Below the pieces are notes generated by a model. The model was not told where the DNA came from and ran no database searches. It saw nothing but the letters and a program-made list of their open reading frames with translations. The position numbers were made by a program, and so were the translations under genes. 64,000 nucleotides of DNA from assembly GCF_000374585.1 (NCBI RefSeq), contig NZ_KB894655.1, forward strand, positions 1-64,000, written 5' to 3'. Origin of the DNA: Phocaeicola barnesiae DSM 18169 = JCM 13652. Its GTDB lineage: Bacteria > Bacteroidota > Bacteroidia > Bacteroidales > Bacteroidaceae. This document shows positions 45,468 to 58,670 of this stretch, piece by piece (position 1 is the first letter of the stretch; each line of letters starts with the position of its first letter).

Positions 45468-45514
45468 ATCCGTTATCGGTTTTACCTATATTCCTTATCG
45501 AAAAAATGATTTTT

Positions 45515-45553
45515 ACAAATATAGAGAAATATTCTTTACGGGATTACATTTGT
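45515..45553. promoter_or_regulatory. Divergent promoters of the LysR gene and the flavodoxin-catalase unit
   Basis: Minus-strand TATATTTGT (45515-45523) for the regulator and plus-strand TACATTTGT (45545-45553) for the flavodoxin gene, in the region where a LysR protein would bind. Confidence 0.5.
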
Positions 45554-45620
45554 TACAAAATAACATAACAAACAAAATGTCCGGTCAGATACCGCTACCG
45601 GCAGAAGAAAGGGAAACGAC

Positions 45621-46049
45621 ATGAAAGCAACGGTTTTGTATTACAGTCACAAAGGAAAGACAGCATTTCTTGCCCGGGAAATAGCCATGTACTTATGGAG
45701 CAAAGGACTGGATGTCAGTCTCAGTTCCATCTCTGACTTCAACGCGGAGAAATTGTCCGGTTCAGATTTTCTGATTTCCGGCTGCTGGACATGCGGCTGG
45801 TTCATCATCGGCCAGCATCCTCATAAACAATGGAGAAAATCCAGTAAGGAGCTTTCCGAAAAAATTCCGCATCATCGTACCCTGTTCTTCACCACTTACC
45901 GGTTCCGGACCGGAAGCATGCTGTATTTCATGAAGAAAGTGATGCGGATTCCGACCGCTGCATCCGTACCTTTCCTGAAATCGAAAAACGGCCTGCTCAC
46001 TCCGGAAGATAAAAGGACATTAGACCGGCTGATAGCCGTTCCGGCCTGA
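45621..46049 (+). CDS. Flavodoxin-like protein
   Basis: 142 residues; the start [21 protein letters not shown] is a flavodoxin-type FMN-phosphate loop (S-x-x-G-x-T), and [18 protein letters not shown] lies near the second flavin loop. Likely FMN-binding redox protein; close neighbours are unknown. 26 bp before catalase and in line with it, so likely part of the same oxidative-stress unit. Confidence 0.72.
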   Translation: MKATVLYYSHKGKTAFLAREIAMYLWSKGLDVSLSSISDFNAEKLSGSDFLISGCWTCGWFIIGQHPHKQWRKSSKELSEKIPHHRTLFFTTYRFRTGSMLYFMKKVMRIPTAASVPFLKSKNGLLTPEDKRTLDRLIAVPA

Positions 46050-46075
46050 TAATATTCACTCTAAACATACAGCTT

Positions 46076-47548
46076 ATGATGGAAAACAAGAAACTTACCA
46101 GCGCTTCAGGCGCACCCGTCGCCGACAATCACAATGTTGCGACAGCAGGGAAAAGAGGTCCGATGCTCTTGCAGGATGTATGGTTTCTAGAGAAACTGGC
46201 ACATTTCGACCGCGAAGTAATCCCCGAACGACGCATGCACGCCAAAGGTTCGGGAGCCTTCGGCAAATTTACGGTAACACACGATATCACTCCCTACACC
46301 AAAGCTTCTATCTTCTCGCAAATAGGGAAAGAAACGGAAGTGTTTGTCCGCTTCTCGACGGTGGCAGGTGAACGTGGTGCTGCCGATGCGGAACGCGATA
46401 TCCGCGGATTCGCCATCAAATTCTATACCGATGAAGGGAACTGGGACCTGGTGGGCAACAATACACCGGTCTTCTTCCTCCGCGACCCGCTTAAATTCCC
46501 GGATTTGAACCATGCCGTGAAACGCGACCCAAGAACGAACATGCGCAGTGCCCGCAACAACTGGGATTTCTGGACACTGCTGCCGGAAGCCTTGCATCAG
46601 GTTACCATTACGATGAGTGACCGGGGAATTCCGGCCTCCTACCGCCACATGCACGGCTACGGAAGCCACACCTTCTCGTTCATCAACGCCGAAGGGAAAC
46701 GTACCTGGGTAAAATTCCACCTGCATACCCAGCAGGGAATCAAGAACCTGACCGACCAGGAAGCGGAAGCCATCATTGCCAAAGACCGTGAAAGCCACCA
46801 GCGCGACCTGTACGAAAGCATCGAACGCGGTGATTTCCCACGATGGACCATGTATATACAGCTCATGACGGAAGAAGAAGCCAAGAACTGTCCGTTCAAC
46901 CCGTTCGACCTGACCAAAGTCTGGTCGCAGAAACAGTATCCGCTGATGGAAGTCGGTGTGCTGGAACTGAACCGGAATCCGGAAAACTACTTCGCAGATG
47001 TAGAGCAGGCTGCCTTCAATCCGGCGAATGTAGTTCCGGGAATCGGCTTCTCGCCAGACCGTATGCTACAAGGCCGACTCTTCTCTTACGGTGATGCACA
47101 ACGCTACCGTCTGGGAGTCAACCATTATCAGATTCCTGTAAACCGAAGCCGTTGTCCGTTCCTGAACATGTATCATCGTGACGGACAGATGCGGGTAGAC
47201 GGAAACCACGGCTCTACACTGGCATACGAGCCGAACAGCTACGGAGAATGGCAACACCAGACCGAATACAAAGAACCGCCTCTGGAGCTGGACGGCGCAG
47301 CCTATCAGTGGGATTTCCGCGAAGACGATGCCGACTATTACTCACAGGCAGGCGACCTGTTCCGACTGATGTCACCGGAACAGCAGCAGGTTCTCTTTGA
47401 AAATACGGCCCGCTCCATGGGAGATATTCCGGAAGAAATCAAGCTCCGGCACATCCGGAACTGTATGAAGGCCGACGAGAACTATGGAAAAGGAGTAGCC
47501 CGGGCTCTCCACATTGACTGGAACAAAGTAATCCATTCGAACGAATGA
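46076..47548 (+). CDS. katA: Monofunctional haem catalase
   Basis: Breaks down hydrogen peroxide. 490 residues, the small-subunit type. [20 protein letters not shown] surrounds the distal site region, [19 protein letters not shown] carries the conserved Asn, and [16 protein letters not shown] contains the haem-ligand Tyr near residue 338. No signal peptide. Behind the flavodoxin gene; a small hairpin follows the stop. Confidence 0.95.
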   Translation: MMENKKLTSASGAPVADNHNVATAGKRGPMLLQDVWFLEKLAHFDREVIPERRMHAKGSGAFGKFTVTHDITPYTKASIFSQIGKETEVFVRFSTVAGERGAADAERDIRGFAIKFYTDEGNWDLVGNNTPVFFLRDPLKFPDLNHAVKRDPRTNMRSARNNWDFWTLLPEALHQVTITMSDRGIPASYRHMHGYGSHTFSFINAEGKRTWVKFHLHTQQGIKNLTDQEAEAIIAKDRESHQRDLYESIERGDFPRWTMYIQLMTEEEAKNCPFNPFDLTKVWSQKQYPLMEVGVLELNRNPENYFADVEQAAFNPANVVPGIGFSPDRMLQGRLFSYGDAQRYRLGVNHYQIPVNRSRCPFLNMYHRDGQMRVDGNHGSTLAYEPNSYGEWQHQTEYKEPPLELDGAAYQWDFREDDADYYSQAGDLFRLMSPEQQQVLFENTARSMGDIPEEIKLRHIRNCMKADENYGKGVARALHIDWNKVIHSNE

Positions 47549-47560
47549 TTTATAACCGGT

Positions 47561-47588
47561 GCCGGATGAGGACATCCGGCATCTTTTA
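47561..47588 (+). terminator. Hairpin after catalase
   Basis: GCCGGATG (47561-47568) and CATCCGGC (47573-47580) with a 4-base loop, then ATCTTTTACC. Short T run, so termination may be partial. Confidence 0.5.
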
Positions 47589-47604
47589 CCCAATTACACT
47601 CAAC

Positions 47605-48501
47605 ATGAAGAAAATTATTTGCATCTATGCAGCCCTTATCGGGCTATCGTCTACATCATTGGCACAAGCCCAAAAACCGACAGGCCAACAAGTACAGATT
47701 ATCGAAAACGGACTCCGCTTCTGCGAAAGTACATATCCTTACGAAGGCGGTATTCTGATTGCAAACTTCGGAACACAAGAACTGAACCCATTAAATACAG
47801 AAGGGAAAGGATATATCCTTCATTACAATAAAGAAGGTAAACTCCAACCCTTCATCACCGCCGACGGCAATCTGTCAGCGCCTAAAGGCATGTTCATCCG
47901 TGAAAGCCACCTGTTTGTCTGCGACGTGAACAAGATTGTGGTTTATGATTTGAACCGCCTGGAAGCTGCTCCTCAGATTCTGTCTTTCCCGGAAGGACAT
48001 CTGTTTGTCAATGACCTGGCTGCTATAGGGAATACCCTATATGCCTCCGTAACCAACACTGACAAGATTTTCAGCATCGACATCAGCGATGTACGGAAAG
48101 CAGGACAGCCTGTAGAATGGTTGACTATCCCGGGACCCAACGGATTGCTGGCCGACAACAACCAACTGTATGTAGCATCCTATCCGGCCGATGGAAATAC
48201 TCAAGACAAACATACCATCTATCGGGTGACAAATCTGGCACAACCCCAATCGGAGAAAGTGATTGAAATTCCGGGGCAATACGACGGCATTGCATTCTCT
48301 ACCGACAAGGCCTCGCTCTACATCACCAACTGGTCGCCTGCCGGATTGAGCAAGATCGACCTGAAAACCGGAAAGACGGTTCCTGTGTCTATCCAACTGG
48401 ACAAAGCCCTGATGGGTCCTGCCGACATAACGGTTGCCAATCATCGGATTTATATACCAGACCTTCCCAATAGCCGGGTAGTGATGGTCAAGGAACAATA
48501 A
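47605..48501 (+). CDS. Secreted SMP-30/gluconolactonase-like beta-propeller protein
   Basis: 298 residues from ATG 47605, which opens a signal peptide (MKKIICIYAALIGLSSTSLAQA). Repeats of the propeller type follow: GKGYILHYNKEGKLQPFIT, GNLSAPKGMFI, IPGPNGLLADNNQLYVASY, DGIAFSTDKASLYITNW and a final IYIPDLPNSRVVMVK. Periplasmic; lactonase or binding role unknown. Trails catalase by 57 bp across a weak hairpin. Confidence 0.8.
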   Translation: MKKIICIYAALIGLSSTSLAQAQKPTGQQVQIIENGLRFCESTYPYEGGILIANFGTQELNPLNTEGKGYILHYNKEGKLQPFITADGNLSAPKGMFIRESHLFVCDVNKIVVYDLNRLEAAPQILSFPEGHLFVNDLAAIGNTLYASVTNTDKIFSIDISDVRKAGQPVEWLTIPGPNGLLADNNQLYVASYPADGNTQDKHTIYRVTNLAQPQSEKVIEIPGQYDGIAFSTDKASLYITNWSPAGLSKIDLKTGKTVPVSIQLDKALMGPADITVANHRIYIPDLPNSRVVMVKEQ

Positions 48502-48540
48502 ACGGACAGAACCGAACATCCTTTTTTGTGTTAAACAAGA

Positions 48541-48590
48541 AAAGGCAGAATCACCAAGGAAATTATCCAAGGAGATTCTGCCTTGCCTGT
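48541..48590. terminator. Terminator between the propeller gene and argF'
   Basis: AAGGCAGAATC (48542-48552) and GATTCTGCCTT (48574-48584), A-rich on the left for the minus strand. Confidence 0.75.
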
Positions 48591-48612
48591 TCTATTCTCT
48601 TAAAACGATAAC

Positions 48613-49575
48613 TTACAGACTTTGCAACATACGTTTCAATACGACTGTAGCCGAGATTTCACGGTTAGCGGCTTCCGGAATTACCAACGAAGTCGGCGCT
48701 TCAATCACATCGTCCGTAACAATCATATTCCGTCGAACCGGCAGACAGTGCATAAAGAATGCGTTGTTCGTAACAGCCATGTGTGCCGCATCAACTGTCC
48801 AGCTCATATCTTTATTCAGAATCTTTCCGTAATCGGCCGGATTTGTCACACCCGGACAAGCCCAGTTCTTGGCATAGATGAAATCGGCTCCTTCGAAGGC
48901 TTTCATCTGATTATATTCCACTTTAGCTCCACGCACGAATTTCGGGTCCAGCTCATAACCTTCCGGATGAGTGATGACAAAGTCCACATCGGCTTCATTC
49001 ATAAAGTCGGCAAAGGAGTTCGGAACAGCCTGAGGCAGTGCACGCGGATGAGGAGCCCATGTCAGAACAACTTTCGGACGTTCTTTCTTCTTATATTCTT
49101 CGATTGTAATCAAATCGGCGAATGCCTGCAGCGGATGGCAGGTAGCCGCTTCCATTGAGAATACCGGTTTACCGGAGTACTGGATGAACTGATTCAGAAT
49201 CTTCTCGGTATAATCGTCTTCACGGCTCTCGAAACGGGCAAACGAACGGACACCGATAATGTCACAATATGACGCCATTACCGGAATAGCCTCCAGCAAA
49301 TGTTCACTCTTATCACCGTCCATGATTACGCCACGTTCGGTCTCCAGCTTCCAGGCACCCTGGTTCACATCCAATACAATGACATCCATACCCAGGTTAC
49401 GGGCTGCTTTCTGTGTACTCAGACGGGTACGCAAACTATTGTTGAAGAAAATCAGCAAACAAGTCTTGTGCTTACCGAGATTCTCGTATTTATAACGGTC
49501 TTTTTTAATCTCAAAGGCTTCGGCCAAAGCTGTTTTCAAGTCGCCCAGGTCGAATACATTGGTATAAGTTTTCAT
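48613..49575 (-). CDS. argF': N-acyl-ornithine carbamoyltransferase (ArgF' type)
   Basis: 320 residues of the carbamoyltransferase family. The carbamoyl-phosphate loop is FFNNSLRTRLST (about 43-54) in place of the SxRT of ordinary ornithine enzymes, and HCLPVRRNM contains the HCLP-R motif. In Bacteroides fragilis the homologue carbamoylates N-succinylornithine rather than ornithine; whether succinyl or acetyl is used here cannot be settled by eye. Arginine synthesis. Upstream is proA. Confidence 0.9.
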   Translation of the reverse strand: MKTYTNVFDLGDLKTALAEAFEIKKDRYKYENLGKHKTCLLIFFNNSLRTRLSTQKAARNLGMDVIVLDVNQGAWKLETERGVIMDGDKSEHLLEAIPVMASYCDIIGVRSFARFESREDDYTEKILNQFIQYSGKPVFSMEAATCHPLQAFADLITIEEYKKKERPKVVLTWAPHPRALPQAVPNSFADFMNEADVDFVITHPEGYELDPKFVRGAKVEYNQMKAFEGADFIYAKNWACPGVTNPADYGKILNKDMSWTVDAAHMAVTNNAFFMHCLPVRRNMIVTDDVIEAPTSLVIPEAANREISATVVLKRMLQSL

Positions 49576-49606
49576 AGGTTATATGTATATTAATTTGTTT
49601 CGACGC

Positions 49607-49615
49607 GCAAATATA
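49607..49615 (-). promoter_or_regulatory. Promoter -7 box of argF'
   Basis: Minus-strand TATATTTGC, 32 bp before the start codon, so argF' can be expressed apart from proA. Confidence 0.55.
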
Positions 49616-49671
49616 ACATAAAAATACAAGATTGAAGAAAAATCAAAGGGCTTCTTGCATAAACTTACCGG

Positions 49672-50919
49672 TTACGGACGGATTTGCCCATTCCCTTCTA
49701 TCAACCATTTGTAAGTAGTGATCTCCTGCAGTCCCATCGGACCACGGGCATGCAGTTTCTGGGTACTGATACCTATTTCGGCTCCCAAACCGAACTGTGC
49801 ACCGTCTGTAAACGAAGTTGGCGCATTGGTATAGACACAGGCCGCATCGACCGCACGGCAGAAATAAGTCGCAGCCGCTTCATCCTCTGTAACGATACAC
49901 TCACTGTGCTTCGAACTGTAGCGGTAAATATGTGTTATGGCCTCTTCCAGATTGGCAACTGTCTTGACAGCCATCTTATAGTCCAGAAATTCTGTTCCGA
50001 AACTTTCGGCTGTAGCTGGAGCAAGCAACTCGGACGGATAATGACCTTCCAAAGCCTGATAAGCAGCCTCATCGGCATAAAGAATGACCCGACTGGAAGC
50101 CAAGGGCGCACAAAGCGCGGCCAAGTCCGACAGGCGGGAAGCATGTATCAACAGGCAATCGAGAGCGTTGCAGACACTGACCCGACGTGTCTTGGCATTA
50201 TTCACAATGGCTTTACCCTTATCCAGGTCGCCCGAAGCATCGAAATACGTATGACAGATTCCGGCCCCCGTTTCAATCACCGGGATGGTCGCTTCTTTCC
50301 GAACATAATTAATCAGCCCACTGCTTCCCCGGGGAATGACCAAATCTACATACCCCTCAGCATGCAGAAGAGCCGTTGTAGCTTCACGGTCGGCAGGAAG
50401 CAGTTCCACTACATGCGGGTCCATACCGAAACGGTCCAGTACATCATGAATAATCCGGACTATCGCACGGTTGGAAGAATCAGCATCACTTCCTCCTTTC
50501 AAGATGCAAGCGCTGCCACTCTTCAGGCAAAGCGAAAAGACATCGAAGCTCACATTCGGACGCGCCTCATAAATGATACCGATAACTCCGAACGGGACAC
50601 TGATTTTCCGGAGATGCAGCCCGTTGGGACGTACCCTGTCATCGAGTACCCGTCCGAGCGGAGAAGGTAAAGAAGCTACGTTCCGCATATCCTGGGCGAT
50701 ACCAGCCAAACGTTCCTTCGTCAGTTTCAAGCGGTCATATTTCGGATTCGAAGGGTCCATCCGTTCCAAATCTGCCAGATTGGCCTCCAGAATCTCATCG
50801 GTACGGAGCAGAGCCTCATCGGCTACAGCCAATAAGATGTTGTTCACTGTCTGCTCATCTGTCAGAGCCAACTTACGTGAAGCAAGCCGTACAGCCTGAA
50901 AAGTTTCATTCAGATTCAT
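49672..50919 (-). CDS. proA: Glutamate-5-semialdehyde dehydrogenase
   Basis: NADPH-dependent reduction of glutamyl phosphate in proline synthesis. 415 residues: [44 protein letters not shown] and [15 protein letters not shown] with the catalytic Cys. proB, which often precedes proA, is not in this window. Own promoter at 50948. Confidence 0.95.
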   Translation of the reverse strand: MNLNETFQAVRLASRKLALTDEQTVNNILLAVADEALLRTDEILEANLADLERMDPSNPKYDRLKLTKERLAGIAQDMRNVASLPSPLGRVLDDRVRPNGLHLRKISVPFGVIGIIYEARPNVSFDVFSLCLKSGSACILKGGSDADSSNRAIVRIIHDVLDRFGMDPHVVELLPADREATTALLHAEGYVDLVIPRGSSGLINYVRKEATIPVIETGAGICHTYFDASGDLDKGKAIVNNAKTRRVSVCNALDCLLIHASRLSDLAALCAPLASSRVILYADEAAYQALEGHYPSELLAPATAESFGTEFLDYKMAVKTVANLEEAITHIYRYSSKHSECIVTEDEAAATYFCRAVDAACVYTNAPTSFTDGAQFGLGAEIGISTQKLHARGPMGLQEITTYKWLIEGNGQIRP

Positions 50920-50947
50920 TTTCTTGCATATTAGATTATACTTTCAT

Positions 50948-50956
50948 GCAAAAGTA
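50948..50956 (-). promoter_or_regulatory. Promoter -7 box of proA
   Basis: Minus-strand TACTTTTGC, 29 bp before the start codon. Confidence 0.55.
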
Positions 50957-51073
50957 GGAAAATCAGTGATATTCTATATAGGGATAAGCGTAAAATAATG
51001 AAATTTGTTCGTGAGAAGGGCTGAGATTGTATAAATTTCGTCATCCAACTAACAATTTATCCGAAAAAATTGT

Positions 51074-51082
51074 TATCTTTGA
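51074..51082 (+). promoter_or_regulatory. Promoter -7 box of the DUF2007 gene
   Basis: TATCTTTGA inside the longer reading frame; supports ATG 51138. Confidence 0.5.
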
Positions 51083-51137
51083 AATAACAAACCAAGAGAT
51101 AGTCAACCCGATTTATTCACCTTTAACATCACAGACT

Positions 51138-51368
51138 ATGGAAGAAAACGTATTCGAATCATTAGTAGAAGTTTTCCGAGGCAATCTTTGGGAAGCCGAA
51201 TTGATTAAAGGCCTGTTGGAATCAGCCGGAGTAGAATCCATGATTAAGGACGAAACACTGTCGGCAGTCACTTCTCCTTATGCCAACATGGGAGGCAATG
51301 TCCTTGTTCTGGTGAATAAGGAGGAGGAAGTTTATGCCAAAGAAGTAGTAGCAAGAAGAAGTGTATGA
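51138..51368 (+). CDS. DUF2007 protein
   Basis: 76 residues: VEVFRGNLWEAELIKGLLESAGVESMIKDE and VLVLVNKEEEVYAKEVV match the small DUF2007 signal-transducer-like fold (related to PII). Cytoplasmic; role unknown. Overlaps the next gene by ATGA. Confidence 0.85.
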   Translation: MEENVFESLVEVFRGNLWEAELIKGLLESAGVESMIKDETLSAVTSPYANMGGNVLVLVNKEEEVYAKEVVARRSV

Positions 51369-51835
51369 AAACCAGAATTCCCGTAGCTGTAGCAGCCTGC
51401 CTGCTTTCATTATCTACCCTTACCGCTCAGGAGTTAAAGGACACCACATGGTCGTCGTACGGAGTTTCGTTCCGGGCTCCGTCAGACATCACCGTAGAAG
51501 ACGATTCGGAAGAAGGATACATCGTCAGTAACGATACTTATTACATCACTGTCCAGCTGTTGGACGGCGAAGGTTTCAAGCGGAACGAACTGGGTGATGA
51601 ATTGAAAAACATCGCCAACGATGACCAGGTCAGCGACCAGTCTGCTGTCCAGTCGTTCGAAACCCCGCAATTCTACGGAGCCCAAATTGAAGGGAACTGT
51701 GAAGGAGAAGCCTGTCTGTACAGTTACCTCCTGTCCAAAGATAACAGCTGCGGATTCTATGTTTCCATCCTTTACAAACAAAAAGGAGACACTGTTCCGG
51801 AAACAATTCTGAAAAGCTTCAAACTGGAAGACTGA
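51365..51835 (+). CDS. Secreted protein of unknown function
   Basis: 156 residues. Signal peptide (residues 1-21, AACLLSLSTLTAQ), then a small beta-rich domain with SSYGVSFRAPSDITVED and Cys in GNCEGEACLYSY and NSCGF. No family recognised with certainty; the layout resembles small PsbP-like or DUF1795-type periplasmic domains. Coupled to the DUF2007 gene and followed by a terminator. Confidence 0.65.
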   Translation: MKTRIPVAVAACLLSLSTLTAQELKDTTWSSYGVSFRAPSDITVEDDSEEGYIVSNDTYYITVQLLDGEGFKRNELGDELKNIANDDQVSDQSAVQSFETPQFYGAQIEGNCEGEACLYSYLLSKDNSCGFYVSILYKQKGDTVPETILKSFKLED

Positions 51836-51857
51836 TTTTACCGGTCTGTCCATACCG

Positions 51858-51905
51858 ACCGTTATAACAGCCGTAATATACACGCTGTTACAACGGTTTT
51901 CTTTT
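51858..51905 (+). terminator. Terminator after the DUF2007 pair
   Basis: ACCGTTATAACAGC (51858-51871) and GCTGTTACAACGGT (51884-51897) with one mismatch, then TTTCTTTTT. Confidence 0.9.
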
Positions 51906-52041
51906 TATCGGCACAAACGACACCGCATCAATAAGCCGGAAATCCAGGACAAGAGATTTCAAAGATTCTTTAAAATACAGGCAATAATTCGCACATTCGT
52001 TTAAATATTCGTATCTTCGGACAATTTTAAACCTAATACAC

Positions 52042-56186
<4,145 letters not shown>

Positions 56187-56212
56187 GTCAAAGGAAAACC
56201 ACTATTTTCTCT

Positions 56213-56252
56213 AAAAGCTCCTTTCTGTGAAACATCAGGAAGGAGCTTTTTT
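56213..56252 (+). terminator. Terminator of the beta-galactosidase gene
   Basis: AAAAGCTCCTT (56213-56223) and AAGGAGCTTTT (56240-56250) with TTTT tail. Confidence 0.9.
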
Positions 56253-56340
56253 ACATTATACCTCACGTTGAGTCTAAATAATAAATCCCTCAGGTTTATA
56301 CGTTGATGCTAGAATATCAGCAAGTTACAAAGATAATAAA

Positions 56341-56376
56341 ACAAAAGCGACAAGCAATTTTCACTGCTTGTCGCCT
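56341..56376 (-). terminator. Terminator of tRNA-Pro
   Basis: Arms GCGACAAGCA (56347-56356) and TGCTTGTCGC (56365-56374); on the minus strand the hairpin is followed by TTTTGTTTTA. Confidence 0.85.
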
Positions 56377-56380
56377 TCTG

Positions 56381-56453
56381 TCGGAATGAGGCGACTCGAA
56401 CGCCCGACCCCTACGTCCCGAACGTAGTGCGCTACCAACTGCGCTACATTCCG
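56381..56453 (-). tRNA. tRNA-Pro (anticodon CGG)
   Basis: Minus strand: acceptor CGGAATG pairs with CATTCCG, D arm GCGC...GCGC, anticodon stem CTACG/CGTAG with loop TTCGGGA (anticodon CGG), T arm GGGCG-TTCGAGT-CGCCT, discriminator A. The 3' CCA is not encoded. Confidence 0.92.
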
Positions 56454-56484
56454 ATTGTCATATCAGTTATTTCCTGATTGCGAT

Positions 56485-56493
56485 GCAAAGGTA
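56485..56493 (-). promoter_or_regulatory. Promoter -7 box of tRNA-Pro
   Basis: Minus-strand TACCTTTGC, 32 bp upstream of the tRNA. Confidence 0.65.
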
Positions 56494-56572
56494 GGCATAA
56501 TTTCCGAACTACCAAAACTTATCAGACTTTTTTTCGAAAAAAATTATTTTTTATAGTTTTTCCCAAGAATCC

Positions 56573-56604
56573 TTTGGCTATTCAAAAACTTTATATACCT
56601 TTGC
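56573..56604 (+). promoter_or_regulatory. Promoter of tRNA-Phe
   Basis: TTTG at 56573-56576, a 19-bp spacer and TACCTTTGC at 56596-56604; full consensus, including the same TTGCAACCG flank as the promoters near position 107 and 333. Confidence 0.8.
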
Positions 56605-56645
56605 AACCGCAAACGAGAAACAACGGTTGCAGAAAACAACAAATT

Positions 56646-56718
56646 GGTGCCATAGCTCAGTTGGTAGAGCAAAGGACTGAAAATCCTTGTGTCCCCGGTT
56701 CGATTCCTGGTGGCACCA
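56646..56718 (+). tRNA. tRNA-Phe (anticodon GAA)
   Basis: Acceptor GGTGCCA pairs with TGGCACC, D arm GCTC...GAGC, anticodon loop CTGAAAA (GAA), T arm CCCGG-TTCGATT-CCTGG, discriminator A. Terminator at 56743-56779. The likely attachment site of the integrated element that follows. Confidence 0.95.
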
Positions 56719-56742
56719 CTTTGAAGAAAAGCAATTAGTAGT

Positions 56743-56779
56743 AAACTCCTGATTTCCAAACGAAATCGGGAGTTTTTGT
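56743..56779 (+). terminator. Terminator after tRNA-Phe
   Basis: AAACTCCTGATTT (56743-56755) and AAATCGGGAGTTT (56763-56775), one wobble, T run after. May belong to the host or the element's left end. Confidence 0.85.
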
Positions 56780-56931
56780 TTTCCCGCAGGACGCAAAAAA
56801 GTGCGGAATATGACCGCTTCCGGTGTTCCAAAAGGTGGAGCGGAAAAGGCGGAGCGAAATTCTCCACCGAACAGGATTCTTTTTCGCTGATTTGCAATGT
56901 TTTGCGTATCAAGAAAACGTGGATGGTTTCC

Positions 56932-56940
56932 TACTTTTGT
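56932..56940 (+). promoter_or_regulatory. Promoter -7 box of the integrase gene
   Basis: TACTTTTGT 22 bp before the chosen start. It lies inside the longer reading frame, excluding it. Confidence 0.5.
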
Positions 56941-56961
56941 CCAACTAAAAATTGTAGGAAA

Positions 56962-58194
56962 ATGAAAAGAAACTCGTTCAATGTGCTTTTCTTCATCAAG
57001 AAAGCCAAACTGCTGAAAAACGGAGAAGCTTCCGTTTGTATGCGCATTACCGTGAATGGTGCGCGAGTGGAAACCAACATCCGCAAGAGCATTGACCCAG
57101 CATCGTGGAATCAGGCGAAGGAATGTGTCCGTGGAAAAAGCCGCAAGGCATGCGACCTGAACGCCTATATCGAAAATGCGAAAATCAAGCTCCACCAAAT
57201 CTTTAATGAATTGGAGGAACAGCGACAGCCCATCACCGCCCGACTGTTGCAGGAAAAGTTCTTCGGACAAGACAAGGAGCCGGAAGAAGTCCGCACGCTC
57301 ATCGGCACCATACAGGAACATAACGACCAATGTCGTGCTCTCGTGGGGAAAGACTATGCGCTGATTACTGTTCGCCGTTATGAAAGCTGCAAACGCTATC
57401 TCGCAGAACTTATCAAAAAGAAGCATGGGAAAGAGGATTTGCCACTAACGGAAGTCAACGGGGAGTTGGTTCGTGCCTTTGAGTTCTACCTCAAAACGGA
57501 AAAGTCCTGCCAGCAGAACACCGTTATCCGTTACATGAAGTGCCTGAAAAAGATAACCAATCTCGCTTTGGCAAACGAATGGATAAGCAAAGACCCTTTC
57601 GTGGGCATCAAGTTTCATGAGAAAGAGGTTATCCGCGAGTTTCTGACAATGGATGAACTGCTCACCATCTACCACAAGGACTTTCCGTTGGAGCGCATCC
57701 GAATCGTGCGTGATGTCTTCATCTTTGCAGCAATGACGGGGTTGGCGTTCATTGATGTGCAGCAACTGGCACCCGAACATATTGTAGAAGATGCAAACGG
57801 CAACCTGTGGATTCGCAAGCCACGGCAAAAGACGAAGAATATGTGCAACATCCCTTTGCTTGACATTCCTTTGGAAATTCTCCGCAAGTATGCCGACCAT
57901 CCGATGTGCCAAAAGAAAAAGGTATTGCTGCCTGTTCCCTGCAACCAGAAGATGAACAGCTATTTGAAAGAGATAGCTGATTTATGCCTGATAAAGAAGA
58001 ATTTAACCACTCATGTTGCGCGGCACTCGTATGCAACCTCGGTCTGCCTCGCCAACGGTGTGAGTATCGAGAATGTGGCAAAGATGCTCGGTCACTCCAA
58101 TATAAAAATGACACAACACTATGCGCGTGTGCTGGATAGTTCCATTCTGCGTGATATGACCAATGTACGAAATGTACTTTCTAATGCGATGTAA
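56962..58194 (+). CDS. int: Tyrosine recombinase / integrase
   Basis: 410 residues from ATG 56962. An arm-binding N-terminal domain (about 1-100), a SAM-like core-binding domain (115-210) and the catalytic domain (225-400). Catalytic residues visible: Lys at about 290-292, His351-x-x-Arg354 (HVARHSYAT), His378 (LGHSN) and Tyr387 (QHYARV). The first arginine of the usual set is replaced by Ala262 in TGLAFIDV, a substitution also found in Bacteroidetes relatives such as the CTnDOT integrase, which has Ser there. It integrates and, with accessory factors, excises the element. Confidence 0.95.
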   Translation: MKRNSFNVLFFIKKAKLLKNGEASVCMRITVNGARVETNIRKSIDPASWNQAKECVRGKSRKACDLNAYIENAKIKLHQIFNELEEQRQPITARLLQEKFFGQDKEPEEVRTLIGTIQEHNDQCRALVGKDYALITVRRYESCKRYLAELIKKKHGKEDLPLTEVNGELVRAFEFYLKTEKSCQQNTVIRYMKCLKKITNLALANEWISKDPFVGIKFHEKEVIREFLTMDELLTIYHKDFPLERIRIVRDVFIFAAMTGLAFIDVQQLAPEHIVEDANGNLWIRKPRQKTKNMCNIPLLDIPLEILRKYADHPMCQKKKVLLPVPCNQKMNSYLKEIADLCLIKKNLTTHVARHSYATSVCLANGVSIENVAKMLGHSNIKMTQHYARVLDSSILRDMTNVRNVLSNAM

Positions 58195-58199
58195 GGACT

Positions 58200-58574
58200 A
58201 TGGAAAGAGGAATAATCACAATCACTGAAAACGGGGCGGTCACGATGCCGACCGCTCCCGTCTGGATGACGCAGCAGGAAATGTCCGATGCGTTCAATGT
58301 GTTCGACTGCGACATCCGCAAGGCTGTACACGCCATTTACAAAAACATGGAGTTGTTTGAAAGCGAAACGAAACGGTACATCAGGCAGGACAACGGGATT
58401 AATTATGATGTTTACAGCCTTGAAATGGTGGTTGCCGTTTCCTTCAAGTTGAGAAGTAGGGAAAGTATGGCTTTCCGGCGGTTCATCATGGGAAAACTCT
58501 GTTCTTTCGATAGAGGAAATTCCATCCATTTGTTCTTTTCGCTATCCGATACCCATCCACGATGCACGTGTTAG
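58200..58574 (+). CDS. Small RhuM-like DNA-binding-type protein after the integrase
   Basis: 124 residues starting 6 bp after the integrase stop, so in the same transcript. APVWMTQQEMSDAFNVFDCDIRKAVHAIYKNMEL resembles the N-terminal helix-turn-helix of RhuM-type virulence proteins (VWLTQxQMAxLF...). The last 25 residues (CSFDRGNSIHLFF...) look unlike a conserved domain and may be a shifted or eroded tail. Such small proteins accompany Bacteroides integrases; the role is unknown. Confidence 0.55.
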   Translation: MERGIITITENGAVTMPTAPVWMTQQEMSDAFNVFDCDIRKAVHAIYKNMELFESETKRYIRQDNGINYDVYSLEMVVAVSFKLRSRESMAFRRFIMGKLCSFDRGNSIHLFFSLSDTHPRCTC

Positions 58575-58602
58575 GATAAGGCGAACCGACCTTCCTGTAA
58601 AA

Positions 58603-58661
58603 AAAAATAAGCCGATGGCGGCAAGATAACTGTCCGACCATCGGCCTCATTTGTTTTTGTA
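58603..58661. terminator. Terminator between convergent integrase unit and excisionase-like gene
   Basis: GCCGATGG and CCATCGGC arms (about 58611-58645) with A-rich left and TTTGTTTTT right flanks, for both directions. Confidence 0.8.
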
Positions 58662-58670
58662 CGTTCAGAT

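Noticed and set aside
56776-56961. N-terminal extension of the integrase frame
   Set aside because: It crosses a hairpin-rich leader and a promoter -7 box; the family start is at 56962.
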